Origin: Pelobates cultripes | Taxonomy: Eukaryota; Chordata; Amphibia; Anura; Pelobatidae | Assembly: GCA_933207985.1 (NCBI GenBank) | Contig: OW240912.1 | Span: forward strand, 232,623,412 to 232,687,411 | Length of the DNA stretch: 64,000 nucleotides | Direction: 5' to 3' | In this document: piece by piece, positions 43,838 through 54,217 of the stretch | Layout of the letters: each line of letters begins with the position of its first letter | How positions within the stretch are numbered: the first letter of the stretch is position 1 | Program-made: the position numbers and the translations under genes | The notes under the pieces: model-generated | Told to the model about the DNA's origin: nothing | Database searches by the model: none | The model's input: only the letters and a program-made list of their open reading frames with translations

Positions 43838-44428
43838 TCTTTTCTAACCCCTTCCCTGCCAGATCTGTTACAGCAGCGCAAAGCTGAAGTGCTTGCACTA
43901 AAATTTAGGGACAGGAAGGATGTCAACATGCTCACTACCATCTATGACGAACGCATTTCAGACGTCTCTGTTCGGGGCAGAGTAGATTCCAAACTGGTTT
44001 GCATCAGGGCGTATAATAAGTACATGGGGGATGTTGATATGGCTTATCAGCTGATGCAGCCATATCTTATTTTACGAAAAACCAAAGCATGGTATAAAAA
44101 GGTGGCAATCTATCTGATGCAAATAGCAACCCACAACTCATTTTTGCTTTTTGAAAAAAATAATCCAGGGAAAACCACCTTTCTCCAATTTCAGTTGAAA
44201 ATAATTTCTTTAACAATTTATGGAGATGGACAAGTTCCAACAACGGTGCAAGCTGAGTCCAGAAATTTACTGCCAACTGCAAGAAAAAAACTCCCCAGAA
44301 ACGTTGCCGAGTCTGTTTTAAAAATGGGAAAAGGACAGACACCCCTTTTCACTGTCCTGATTGCCCTTCGAAACCAGGAACATGTTTCAAGCTGTACCAC
44401 ACAGAACAGTTGTAAGAAGTGTTCCTGA
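43838..44428 (+). pseudogene. piggyBac transposase, C-terminal part
   Basis: An open frame of about 195 codons reads LALKFRDRKDVNMLTTIYDE, VSVRGR, YNKYMGDVDMAYQLMQPY, RKTKAWYKKVAIYLMQIATHN and ends with a cysteine-rich tail (a CxxxxxCKKC-like remnant). These are the last RNase H-fold segment, with VD as the probable third catalytic aspartate (normally GGVD..DQ), the insertion-dimer helices and the remains of the C-terminal cysteine-rich domain. The first two catalytic aspartates and the N-terminus are absent, so it cannot transpose. The frame extends open upstream to 43694 in unrelated sequence. Confidence 0.85.
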
Positions 44429-44814
44429 ATTTTTATTTTATTTTTTGTTTCTTTGGAAAGCAGCCATTTTTTGTTAGTCAGTTTCCTTCCCCCAAATCTC
44501 CAGTTAGATTCTATTTGCAGGAGTCAGTTTAAAGATTGCTGCTAAATGTACATTTGGTCTAACAAGTTTTCTGTCAGAAACACATAACCAGCTGGCCAAA
44601 ACCAGATGACGTGTGCATAAAAAACAGAATTAATAAATTACCACTACACTTTCTTTGGGGGGCAAAATGGTTGGGGGAAAGAAGTCAAAACACTGCATCT
44701 TTTATAACCTGTGATGTGTATTTTATAAAAATATACACTATATATACTGTCATGATGGTAACATTAACTGGGCGGTGCAAAAATATGTCAAACTGAAGAT
44801 AGACCATGCATACC

Positions 44815-46180
44815 TATATATCAAGTTGAAAAACTGACATGTACAAGTTCTGATTGTTGCCTTTTGGCCCCAAACAACTCAGCAACCCTATACATGGGGG
44901 CTATCACTGTACTCGGGAGATGTTGCTGAACATATTGGGCAGTGTTTGGCAGTGACACATAACAGGATCTGTTAATTCATGCCTAAAGTACAATGTGTGT
45001 GACAAAGAAACAAAAAAAGATTACTACCCAAAAGTTTGACAAAGGCTGGTGGTAGAATTCAGTGCATGAAAAGTGTTAAAATACCACCATTTAAAATACT
45101 CTGGGTTGTCTACTTTTCAAAAATATATGGTTTGATGGGGGTAAAATACATTGGCTCAAATGGGACATGGGCGCAGGTTGATTACATGTCAGAATTCCAA
45201 GTTGGGAAACTGATAAGCGCACCTGCCAAACATGGCCTTTTAACCCCCAAAGAACCCGACAGGCCTATGCATGGGTGATATCACTGTACTCAGGAGATCT
45301 TGCTGAACACATATTGGGCAGTGTTTGGCAGTGATACATAACAGGATCTGTTAATTCATGCCTAAAGTACAATGTGTGGAAAAAAACAGAAAAAAATTTA
45401 CTACCTCAATGTTTGACAAAGCCTGGTGGTGGAATTAGTGCATGGAAAGTGTTAAAATACCACCATGTGAAATACCCTAGGGTGTCTACTTTCCAAAGAT
45501 ATATGGTTTGGTGGGGGTAAAATACATTGGCCGGCTTCAAAAATGTCCCAAATAGGACATGTGTGCAGGTTGACTACATGTCAAAATTCCAAGTTGAAAA
45601 ATGGATATGCGCACCTGCCAAATGTAGCCTTTTAGCCCCCAAACAACCCTATGCATGGGTGGTATCACTGTACTCAGGAGATGTTGCTAAACAAATATTG
45701 TAATGTTGTTTGGCAATGTCACATAACAGGATCTGTTAATTCATGCCTAAAATACAATGTGCGTGAAAAAAGCAGGAAAAAATGTACTACCTCAATGTTT
45801 GACAAAGCCTGGTGGTAGAATTAGTGCATGGAAAGTGTTAAAATACCACCATGTGAAATACCCTAGGGTATCTACTTTTTAAAAATATATTGTTTGATGG
45901 GGGTAAAATACATTGGCCGGCTTCAAAAATCTCCCAAATAGGACATGCATGCAGGTTGACTACATGTCAAAATGCCAAGCTGGGAAACTGATATGCGCAC
46001 GTGCCAAATGTGGCCTTTTAGCCCCCCAACAACCCGACACACCTATACATGGGTAGTATCACTGTACTCGGGAGATGTTGCTGAACACATATTGGGATGT
46101 TGTTTGGCAGTGACACCTAACAGAATCTGTGAATTTATACCTGAATTGCAATGTATGTGAAAAAAATAAAAAAAATAAAC
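44815..46180 (+). repeat. 375-395 bp tandem array inside piggyBac
   Basis: Four copies (anchors ATCACTGTACTC at about 44899, 45274, 45659 and 46054) share CTATACATGGG, GGAGATGTTGCTGAACA, ATAACAGGATCTGTTAATTC and TTTGACAAAG blocks. Copy spacing grows from 375 to 395 bp. Nothing indicates coding. Confidence 0.85.
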
Positions 46181-46784
46181 TACCTATGCAAAGTTTGGCA
46201 AAGGTTTGTGGTAAAATGGCTGCATAGAAAGTATCAAAATATTCTTAGATGAATACCCTGGGTTATCTAGTTTAAGAAAAATATATACATGTGGGGTGTT
46301 TTTTGGAGTGACATAACAGTGTTACAATGTCACTATTGATACATTTGAAAAATTTACATTTTGAAACAGCAATTTCCTACTTGTACTTATAGCCCTATAA
46401 CTTGCAAATAAAAGCAAAGAAACACATAAACATTGGGTGTTTTTAAACTCAGGACAACATTTTGAATCTATTTAGCAGTTTGTTTCATTCGATTTTGTAG
46501 ATCAGTAAAAGATTTTTTAATTAAAAGTCAAAAAAACTATTTTTTTTTAATTTTTCACCAAATTTTATTAAAATTTTTTTAATTACATTATATGACATTA
46601 TAAAAATAATACTATGTAAAGAAAGCCCTTTTTGTCCTGAAAAAAACAATATATAATTTGTATCGGAACAGTAAATGAGAGAGCGGAAAATTACAGCTAA
46701 ACACAAACACCACAAAAGTTTTAAAATAGTTCTGGTTCTTAACGTACAAACATCGCAAAAACAATCCGGTCCTGCAGGGGTTAA

Positions 46785-47788
46785 TCTGTATTTTGTATAT
46801 ATTTTGGTCTTTATGGCAGCACTGCTACTTTAAATGCATTGTCCAGGTGTGCCCCCTATCCTCTTTCTTCTGAGTATATTTGGAATCTAAAGCAAAAACA
46901 GATTTCTATTGGGCTGAACACCCTTCCCATCCACTATAGAGGTTCCCCTTTAGAGGTGACCACATAATAGGATTAATTTGAGGAGAGTCTCTGGAAGTAG
47001 TTTAAGCAGTAAGTATTGCAGTTACATGTTTATCTCCTATGTTAAAATTATTGGACCCACCAATATTGGGGTACTGAGACATAGTGGTGAGCATAACACA
47101 ATATGGTCATATGGTGGAACTGAATCCCCATATTTGTTTGATAGGTGATTTTAAATAGCCTTGGAAAATGTATAACTGTAGATTTATTTATTTATTTATT
47201 TATTTATTTATTTGTGTGTACTCTGTTCCCTAATCTGTATTTTGTATATAATTTGGTGTTCAATGCAGCACCACTACTTAGAAATGCATTGTCCAGGTGT
47301 GCCCCCCATAACTCCTTTTTCTCATTTTCCATATGGAGGTGACCCACAGGAAAATGTAAATTGAGGAGAGTCTCAGTAAGTATTGCAGTTAGCATGTTAA
47401 TCTCCCATGTAAAAATGAGGATAGGACCCACTGATATTGGGATACTGGGATGTAGTGGTGGGCTTAACACAATATGGTCAGATAATGATATGCTGTCTCT
47501 CTCTTATGATACCTGCGTTCTGTAGTGTGTGGTTGCTGTCTACCAACTGAGAGAAAATAGTGGCATTGTCAGTCGCACGCTGGGCTGCAGATTACCTGTA
47601 AAATGGATGGCTAACTTGTACTTACTCATAAAATTTAACTTGTACTTACTCATAAAATATGGTCATATGGTCATATGGTGGAACTAAAAAAATAGGTAAT
47701 TTTAAGTAGTCTTGTAGAATTTAAACTTTTTTTTATGTGTGTGCACTGTCCCCTAATCTGTATTTCATCTCTGTATATATATCTGGTC
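46785..47788 (+). repeat. Satellite array, about 450-bp period, running into the gap
   Basis: Anchors CTAATCTGTATTT at 46782, 47233 and 47754 give steps of 451 and 521 bp; the last includes about 70 bp extra with a doubled AACTTGTACTTACTCATAAA. Units contain GCATTGTCCAGGTGTGCCCC and GGAGAGTCTC. A (TTTA)n tract lies at 47181-47213. The array stops at the assembly gap, so its true length is unknown. Confidence 0.8.
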
Positions 47789-47888
47789 NNNNNNNNNNNN
47801 NNNNNNNNNNNNNNNNNNNNNNNNNNNNNNNNNNNNNNNNNNNNNNNNNNNNNNNNNNNNNNNNNNNNNNNNNNNNNNNNNNNNNNNN
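47789..47888. other. Assembly gap of 100 N
   Basis: Exactly 100 N, the conventional size for a gap of unknown length. It sits between the satellite and the DIRS gag fragment. Confidence 1.
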
Positions 47889-48840
47889 CATACTGACACC
47901 GGTTCCACAAGGCCGTAAAGCTACGACCAAGTCTAAATATTCCTCCAAAATAGACTTGACAGACAGCCTTCCTGCTGTCATGGATGGCACACAAATTCCA
48001 CCGCGCAAAAGAGCCACTAAACAGGCAAATTCGGCTAGACTATGGAAGCAGGCAAAAGCTCAGCTTTATTCGTCTGAATCAGATCTCATCGCTATTGAGG
48101 AGGAGAGTCCATAATGTATGTCTCAGATCAGTCTGAACCAGTTTCTGATGGTGCAGGGGGAGAGACGACCACCTTCTCCCACAGAACCTTCCCCGCTATG
48201 GTCCAGAAGAATTGAGACACTCACATTCAGCGAAGTGGTGTCCTTCAGAGCATGTAGCGAGATACATTGCCTCTAGTGTCCGTAAACCCTTGGACAAGTT
48301 GCTGGCAGAATGCCCTTGCTGTACAGTCCCTGATGATGCGTGTAAAATGCCGTTGTGGATCCTAAAATCGTTCAGTTTTTGGGGAAAACTGGATGGAAAC
48401 CCAGAAAGGGTTTAGATATTTTATTGACCCACTGTCAGGACAAGGTCTTGGACATATTTGGCCCTGCTGCCGGGATCTGGATCGAATCACCATCAGTGGT
48501 TGGATCCAACGTATCATTTGCCTAGTTGGCAATGTAAATACTGCCCTTGCTATAGAGCACTGCAAATCCATCTTCCTTAAAATCGAACCTAAACTTGTCA
48601 ATTTAGCTCTTAATGAGCCAGGTCATTTATCCACACCTTTACGGCTTTGGATAAAGCCCAAAATAATATGAGGATACTTTTTAACCCCAAAATTTTTGTC
48701 GGGGCCAGAAGAGGAAGGAGCTGTATGCCCAGCCGTGTACAAAGAGGTTCTTATAGACAGAAGTGAGGCTTCTATTCAAGAGTCATGATTTTATTAATGT
48801 CATGGAGGCAAGTATTACCCCTCCCGCCCTTCCCAGATGA
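47889..48840 (+). pseudogene. DIRS gag fragment joined to the internal complementary region
   Basis: The first frame (to a stop at 48114) is basic then acidic (PPRKRATKQANSARLWKQAK, SSESDLIAIEEES). Further frames read WCPSEHVARYIASSVRKPLD (near 48236-48300), VPDDACK, DPLSGQGLGHI, GWIQRIICLVGNVNTALAIE (48495-48555) and KIEPKLVNLAL, the order of the gag protein of vertebrate DIRS elements. Stops and shifts separate the pieces. At 48783 the complementary region (AGTCATGATTTTATTAATGT, CATGGAGGC) follows directly, so the RT, RNase H and recombinase are deleted. The left end lies in or beyond the gap. Confidence 0.7.
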
Positions 48841-49187
48841 CATGCTGGCTGGGTAAGTTGTTGCTTTATGGTAAGTCTCAAAAATGCATGTTAAGTCTAT
48901 ACCGGTTCTTTCGTATGTGGGTTAATCCTTTACAAATGTTTTTAAAAATATTGTATGATATATATTATGATTTATGTATATTTTGCGGTAAATTATTATG
49001 CATACAACCAGTTACGACTTGGATATTACCATATTGTTTCTATCTTACAGCTTAACTTTGAGGTCACGTTGGTGATTCCGTACTGACTGCCTGTTGTGGA
49101 TTTGTTTTCTCCATGGTCCTGGATGTTCTGTTTTTCTTCGGGAATTCAGGAAAGAGGAAGTGATCAAATGGTTACTGCCTATTATAC
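48783..49187 (+). repeat. DIRS internal complementary region and pre-terminal sequence
   Basis: AGTCATGATTTTATTAATGT is the complement of 54896-54913. The following 350 bp are the DIRS 3' leader up to the Gypsy insertion, ending GAGGAAGTGATCAAATGG then TATAC. Confidence 0.75.
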
Positions 49188-49818
49188 TGTCACGTATTCA
49201 TCTGCTTATAGAAATGTGGTTAATGACATTTACTGTCCACACAGGAAAAGTCGTGCCGAGCAGCAACCTAATCCACAGAAGGTTTAATGCTGAGCAGTAA
49301 TTGTGCAAATGAAACCTGGTCTCATGTATTCATCCGCTTATAGAAAAGTGGTTAATGACATTTACTGTCCACACAGGAAAAGTTGTGCCAAGCAGCAACC
49401 TAATCCACAGAAGGGTTAATGCTGAGCAGCAATTATGCAAATGAAACCTGGTAACTGACTTTGGGGTCAAAGCCGGTTACAGCCTATCAGAAAGAAAGGA
49501 GGGGTATTTAGGCCCAGTTCTCAGCCTGCTCAGTGCCCTGTCGTGGTTTCCCTTGTGGTTGTCCGAGAGCGCGTTCCTGTTTATAGTTTTCTACCTGGTT
49601 TTGACTTTGGCTTTGTTTATTGACTTCTCTATATTCTGGTATCCTGACTCCTGGCTTTCCTCATCGCTGTGTCCCTTTCTGTGTTCCCTGACCTCGGCTA
49701 GTATTTTTGGCTATTCTTTGTACGTTAAATCCGGCCATTCTAAGGACCGGTAATACGTTACTTATTTGTCATCCGTGCTGTACAGTTCTACGTGCTGGAT
49801 CAAACAGTAATCCTGACA
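49188..49818 (+). repeat. 5' LTR
   Basis: TGTCACGTATTC to AATCCTGACA. It contains two tandem copies of a 132-bp unit (from about 49190 and 49322), a TATTTA TATA-like box at 49505-49510 and a probable transcription start near 49535. Confidence 0.95.
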
Positions 49819-49833
49819 TTACGACATGGCCAT
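49819..49833 (+). promoter_or_regulatory. Region of the primer-binding site
   Basis: Directly after the 5' LTR comes TTACGACATGGCCATAG, which does not resemble the usual tRNA-type TGGNNCC site, and gag starts only seven bases later. ACGACA is complementary to TGTCGT at 49539-49544, near the predicted RNA 5' end. This would fit self-priming as in Tf1/sushi-type elements, but the match is only six bases. Confidence 0.3.
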
Positions 49834-50764
49834 AGATCCTGTGGAACTGTGTCAGCACATAGCTGCTTGCGAGAGGAAATTAGAGAAGAATGATCACCGC
49901 ATGGATCAATTCACTCAGGCTTTAAGTACGCTTCTCGCTAGAACGGAGCATCTGCAGCCTGCAGCGTCTCCTCCTATAGCACCTCTACCCTGTGTACCTC
50001 CACCCACTGTTAATATGACTCCTAGCATCTCCTTATCACCATCCCTACAGTTTGATGGCAATATCCAGGAATGCAGGGGTTTTCTTAATCAGGTGGAGTA
50101 CAATTTTGAGGCCTCACCAGGGTCATTCCCCACGGACAGAGCAAGAATTGGTTATCTAATGAATCAATTAAAGGGCAAGGCCCTTGCCTGGGCTAATCCG
50201 TTGTGGGAGAGTAATCGGAGCATAGCTCATAATTACCAGGAATTCCTTGCCGAATTCAAACTCACGTTTGAGCCATTGGGTAGAGAGGATGACGCCTCCA
50301 CTGCCCTAATGCACATCAGACAAGGTAACCGGTCTATCTCGGATTATGCTATTGAATTCCGTACCTTAGCTTCCGAGGTAGACTGGACTAACAATGAGTT
50401 AATCTCAGCATTCAAAAAGGGTCTCTCAGAGACTATACTAGATGAGATAGCCGCTAAAAAATTACCTAAGAGTCTTAACGAATTTATTACGTTTGTCATG
50501 CATATTGATAATAGGTTAAGACTCAGAGAAGTCACCAGAAGCAAGACCAGACGTACGGCTATGTCCCTAGCACCTCAATTCTCTAAACCTGTTTTGTCTA
50601 ACCTCCCTGTACAGTCCGAACCCGAACCTATGCAGTTGGGGGTCACTAGACTATCAGAGGCCGAAAAACAGTATAGGAGAAGGGAGGGGTTATGCCTATA
50701 TTGCGGTAGAAAGGGACATATGATAACTAATTGTCCAGTGCGTCCGGAAAACTTACGCACCTAA
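49826..50764 (+). CDS. gag: Gypsy gag polyprotein
   Basis: An intact frame of 312 codons starting eight bases after the LTR. The N-terminal region is helical with a coiled-coil-like start (a CERKLEKNDHRMDQF motif). A proline-rich linker (residues 50-65) is followed by the capsid-like domain (QFDGNIQECRGFLNQVEYNF, LKGKALAWANPLWE, about residues 75-200). A basic stretch (TRSKTRRT) precedes one zinc knuckle CLYCGRKGHMITNC near residue 295. It would form the particle and bind the RNA. It ends in frame +2 relative to the window; the protease follows in another frame just before its end. This is the first ATG and there is no room for another upstream. Integrity suggests recent activity. Confidence 0.9.
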   Translation: MAIDPVELCQHIAACERKLEKNDHRMDQFTQALSTLLARTEHLQPAASPPIAPLPCVPPPTVNMTPSISLSPSLQFDGNIQECRGFLNQVEYNFEASPGSFPTDRARIGYLMNQLKGKALAWANPLWESNRSIAHNYQEFLAEFKLTFEPLGREDDASTALMHIRQGNRSISDYAIEFRTLASEVDWTNNELISAFKKGLSETILDEIAAKKLPKSLNEFITFVMHIDNRLRLREVTRSKTRRTAMSLAPQFSKPVLSNLPVQSEPEPMQLGVTRLSEAEKQYRRREGLCLYCGRKGHMITNCPVRPENLRT

Positions 50765-52193
50765 GAACCTTAAGGGGACAGATCTTAGGTGTGATGGAGT
50801 TGTCCTCTAACAAAAACAAAAGTAGATTCCTCCTTGAGGTATCTATTTCCCTTGATAACAAGAAGTTTTCTTGCAGTGCCCTAATGGACTCAGGTGCTGC
50901 TGGAAATTTTATTGATGTCCAGTTTATTAGGGGTCAGGGAGAGACCTACGCCGCTAGCTGTAGAGGCTATTGATGGTAGACCACTCACACAACTGCTTAT
51001 AACCCACGAAACTGTCCCTATTACGATCTCCATTGGGGCCTCCCATAGGGAGGAGATGACATTTCAGGTTATTACTTCTCCATCATGTCCTATCATATTA
51101 GGGTTTCGTGGCTGAGTAAGCACAATCCCTATATTGACTGGGCTAATGGGGAGATATTAGAATGGGGTAAAGAGTGTATGGGGAGATGTATAAAACCAGT
51201 ATTAAAGAGATTGGATACTATTGACCTTCCCACTACCACTCCCCAAACTCCTGGAGTTCCCATACAATACCGAGAACTTCAGGAGGTGTTTAACAAGGCT
51301 CAATCTGATGTATTGCCTCCCCACAGAGCATATGACTGTGCCATTAACCTGTTTCCAGGCGCTATGCCACCTAAGGGTTGTGGTTGTGGTTGTTTATGCC
51401 TTATCTCCCCAGGAGAGTAAAATAATGGAGGAATACATCAAAGAATCCTTGAGCAAAGGGCACATAAGAAAGTCATCCTCACCAGCTGGTGCAGGATTCT
51501 TTTTTGTTGAGAAAAGGGGTGGTGAGTTACGCCCTTGCATAGACTACAGGGCACTTAATAAAATCACTGTAAAAATGCATACCCTATCCCACTCATTTCC
51601 GAATTGTTCGATAGACTTCAGGGAGCTAAAGTATTTACTAAGCTTGACCTTAGGAGCGCTTACAATTTGGTTAGAATTAAAGAGAATCATGAGTGGAAGG
51701 CGGCATTTAATACCCGTAGTGGACACTATGAATATCTGGTAATGCCATTTGGGTTATGCAACGCCCCGGCCGTATTCCAAGACTTTATAAATGATGTACT
51801 CAGGGAATTCATTTACTCATTTGTCTTGGTTTATTTGGACGATATTTTGGTGTATTCCCTGATCTTCAAACTCACCACTCCCATGTGAAACAGGTTCTGC
51901 AGACGTTGTTGAAAAATAAACTTTATTGTAAATTAGAAAAGTGCATATTTGACCAACCTGAAGTCCACTTTTTGGGTTACAACATATCTGCATCGGGATT
52001 TCAAATGGATCCTAAAAAACTAGAGGCTGTACTACACTGGCCATTACCCTCTGGTTTAAAAGCCATTCAAAGGTTTATTGGTTTTGCCAACTATTACAGA
52101 AGATTCATCAAGGGATTTTCTTCTGTAATAGCCCCAATCACAAACATGACTCGCAAAGGGTTAGTAGCACGGTATGGTCCAAAGAGGCTGTGA
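50731..52193 (+). pseudogene. pol: Gypsy pol, protease and reverse transcriptase part (six frame breaks)
   Basis: The protease shows MDSGAAGNFID (50884-50916). The RT shows a [18 protein letters not shown] motif (51458-51510), [30 protein letters not shown] (51628-51678), [13 protein letters not shown] and the catalytic YLDD at 51832-51843; the thumb shows KCIFDQPEVHFLGY and FANYYRRFI. All catalytic boxes are present. The frame changes near 50940, 51105, 51380, 51580, 51855 and 52160. At 51380 a GGTTGT run is tripled. These breaks are confined to 1.3 kb and none affects gag or the second half of pol. Confidence 0.9.
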
Positions 52194-54217
52194 ATGCTTT
52201 TGAGACTCTTAAACAAAGATTTGCCTCTGCGGACATACTAAAACATCCTGACACCAGTAAACCTTTTATATTGGAGGTTGATGCATCCAAAACAGGGGTA
52301 GGGGCTGTTCTCTCTCAGAGAGAAAGCCAGGGAGCACCATTGCATCCTTGTGGCTACTTCTCCAGAAAGATGTCTCCTGCTGAGCGCAACTATGATATTG
52401 GCAATAGAGAACTGTTGGCCATTATTCTTGCCCTCAAGGAGTGGCGACATCTTTTGGAGGGTTCCAAGGACCCTCTGTTGATCATAACCGACCACAAAAA
52501 TCTGGCATATATAGGGGATGCCAAACGTTTGTCTTCCAGACAGGCTAGATGGTCACTGTTCCTTTCACGTTTTAACTTTCTCATTACTTATAGACCTGGT
52601 TCTAAAAATACCAAGGCTGATGCCTTGTCCAGGCAATTTGATAATGAGTCAGCTCCGGAACAGGTGACATCTCCTATTATTCCACCAGAGTGTATTATTG
52701 CCACTACTGTCCTCTCACTGTCTTCTCCACTGCTTGGCACCATACTGGAGGCCCAGCCTCAGGCACCCAGTGGTAAACCGTGTGATAAACTGTTCGTTCC
52801 CCTATGTGAAAGGGTTAATATCATGAAAGTGTTCCATGACAATATAACTGCTGGACACCCGGGCATCAATAAGTCCACTGCCGCGATCACTAGATCATTT
52901 TGGTGGGATTCACTCAGGAAAGATGTAAAGGAGTATGTGCAGGCATGTTCTGTGTGTGCATTTTCTAATATGACTCATGCACTTCCTTGTGGCCTGTTGC
53001 AGCCTCTTCCTGTTCCTGAGATTCCATGGTCCCACTTATCCATGGACTTTATTGTAGAGCTTCCTAGCTCTGCTGGGTTCACTACTATTCTCATGGTTGT
53101 AGACCGATTTTCTAAGATGGCTCACTTCATTCCTCTCATGAAGTTGCTATCTTCGCAAGATTTGGTCCTAATTTTCATACGTGAAATTGTCCGTTTGCAT
53201 GGCATCCCCCACAATATTGTGTCCGATATGGGCTCTCAGTTTGTGTCCAGGTTCTGGAGGGCGTTCAGTAAACAATTGGGGATTGATCTCTCCTTCTCCT
53301 CCTCCTACCATCCACAGACCAATGGTACAGCTGAGAGGGCTAACCAGTCATTAGAAGTTTATTTGCGTTGTTTTATTAATAGCACACAAGACAATTGGTC
53401 TGAACTACTGCCGTGGGCCGAGTTCGCTAGAAACAATGCTGTTCATGACTCCTCTGGGCACAGTCCATTTTTTGTCAATAATGGTAGGCATCCTACGGTT
53501 CTCCCTGCGGTATTTTCTGATACTGCCATTCCTGCTCTGGATGAGCGTCTGGCCTCCATTCGGGATACCTGGGTTAAGGTTCAAACTGCTCTAGGGGCTG
53601 CTGCTGAACGCTTCAAACATTTTGCTGATAAGCGTAGGAGTGCCAACCCGGTGTACCAAGTGGGGGACCGGGTTTGGTTGTCATCTCGCAACATCAAGCT
53701 TAAGGTCCCTAGCATGAAGTTTGCCCCCAGATTCCTTGGTCCCTATAGAGTGCTTCGTAGGATCAATCCAGTGTCTTACTCTCTGGCTCTTCCTGCATCT
53801 TTAGGGATTCCCAACACTTTTCATGTGTCCTTACTCAAACCTCTTGTCTGCAATAGATATACTGTTCCTTGTGTTCCTCCCCCTCCGGTGGTGGTGGGTG
53901 GTCAGGAAGAGTATGAGGTATCTTCTATCGTGGATTCTAGGTTTTCTCGGGGCACTTTACAGTACTTGGTTGTTTGGAAAGGTTACGGTCCTGCTGATCG
54001 TTCTTGGGTTTCGGCTCCTGACCTGCATGCGGGCCGTAAGATCCGCGCTTTTCACGCTAAATTTCCTCTCAAGCCTGGTCCTGTCCGCCCGGTGGGCGTT
54101 CTTCAGGTGGGGGGTAATGTCACGTATTCATCTGCTTATAGAAATGTGGTTAATGACATTTACTGTCCACACAGGAAAAGTTGTGCCAAGCAGCAACCTA
54201 ATCCACAGAAGGTTTAA
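52190..54217 (+). CDS. pol: Gypsy pol, RNase H, integrase and chromodomain part
   Basis: 675 open codons without interruption. RNase H: LEVDASKTGVGAVLSQ (52273), a RNYDIGNRELLAII motif, TDHKNLAYI, TKADALSR. Integrase: an HHCC finger (HDN...HPG, CSVC, about 52835-52960), the D-D-E core with MDFIVELP (53041), IVSDMGSQF (53216) and GTAERANQ (53323), then the GPY-type LGPYRVLRRI. Chromodomain: YEVSSIVDSR, YLVVWKGYGPADRSW (53911-54010), with the aromatic Y, W and W positions kept. Integrase inserts the DNA copy and the chromodomain can target chromatin marks. The frame runs 100 bp into the 3' LTR, so the last residues are LTR-encoded. Confidence 0.9.
   Translation: MNAFETLKQRFASADILKHPDTSKPFILEVDASKTGVGAVLSQRESQGAPLHPCGYFSRKMSPAERNYDIGNRELLAIILALKEWRHLLEGSKDPLLIITDHKNLAYIGDAKRLSSRQARWSLFLSRFNFLITYRPGSKNTKADALSRQFDNESAPEQVTSPIIPPECIIATTVLSLSSPLLGTILEAQPQAPSGKPCDKLFVPLCERVNIMKVFHDNITAGHPGINKSTAAITRSFWWDSLRKDVKEYVQACSVCAFSNMTHALPCGLLQPLPVPEIPWSHLSMDFIVELPSSAGFTTILMVVDRFSKMAHFIPLMKLLSSQDLVLIFIREIVRLHGIPHNIVSDMGSQFVSRFWRAFSKQLGIDLSFSSSYHPQTNGTAERANQSLEVYLRCFINSTQDNWSELLPWAEFARNNAVHDSSGHSPFFVNNGRHPTVLPAVFSDTAIPALDERLASIRDTWVKVQTALGAAAERFKHFADKRRSANPVYQVGDRVWLSSRNIKLKVPSMKFAPRFLGPYRVLRRINPVSYSLALPASLGIPNTFHVSLLKPLVCNRYTVPCVPPPPVVVGGQEEYEVSSIVDSRFSRGTLQYLVVWKGYGPADRSWVSAPDLHAGRKIRAFHAKFPLKPGPVRPVGVLQVGGNVTYSSAYRNVVNDIYCPHRKSCAKQQPNPQKV
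54100..54117 (+). promoter_or_regulatory. Polypurine tract
   Basis: AGGTGGGGGGTAA lies directly before the 3' LTR (TGTCACG at 54118). It primes plus-strand DNA synthesis in Gypsy elements and overlaps the pol frame. Confidence 0.85.

Larger units (their letters stand above)
43469..46784 (+). mobile_element. piggyBac element, deletion derivative, 3316 bp
   Basis: Begins TTAACCCCTTCAGGACCG and ends with the complement of TTAACCCCTGCAGGACCG, one mismatch in 18. The flanking satellite shows the empty site: other units read CCCTAATCTGTATTT where this one reads TTAATCTGTATTT. It encodes only the C-terminal part of a transposase; the 5' 380 bp are hairpin-rich non-coding sequence. The 3' part contains a tandem array. 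Its terminal sequence explains the 80-bp MITEs at 18.6, 18.9, 29.8 and 30.1 kb. Confidence 0.9.

Noticed and set aside
47671..48114. Open frames running across the N gap
   Set aside because: The gap length is arbitrary, so frames on its two sides cannot be joined; only the right part (DIRS gag) is meaningful.
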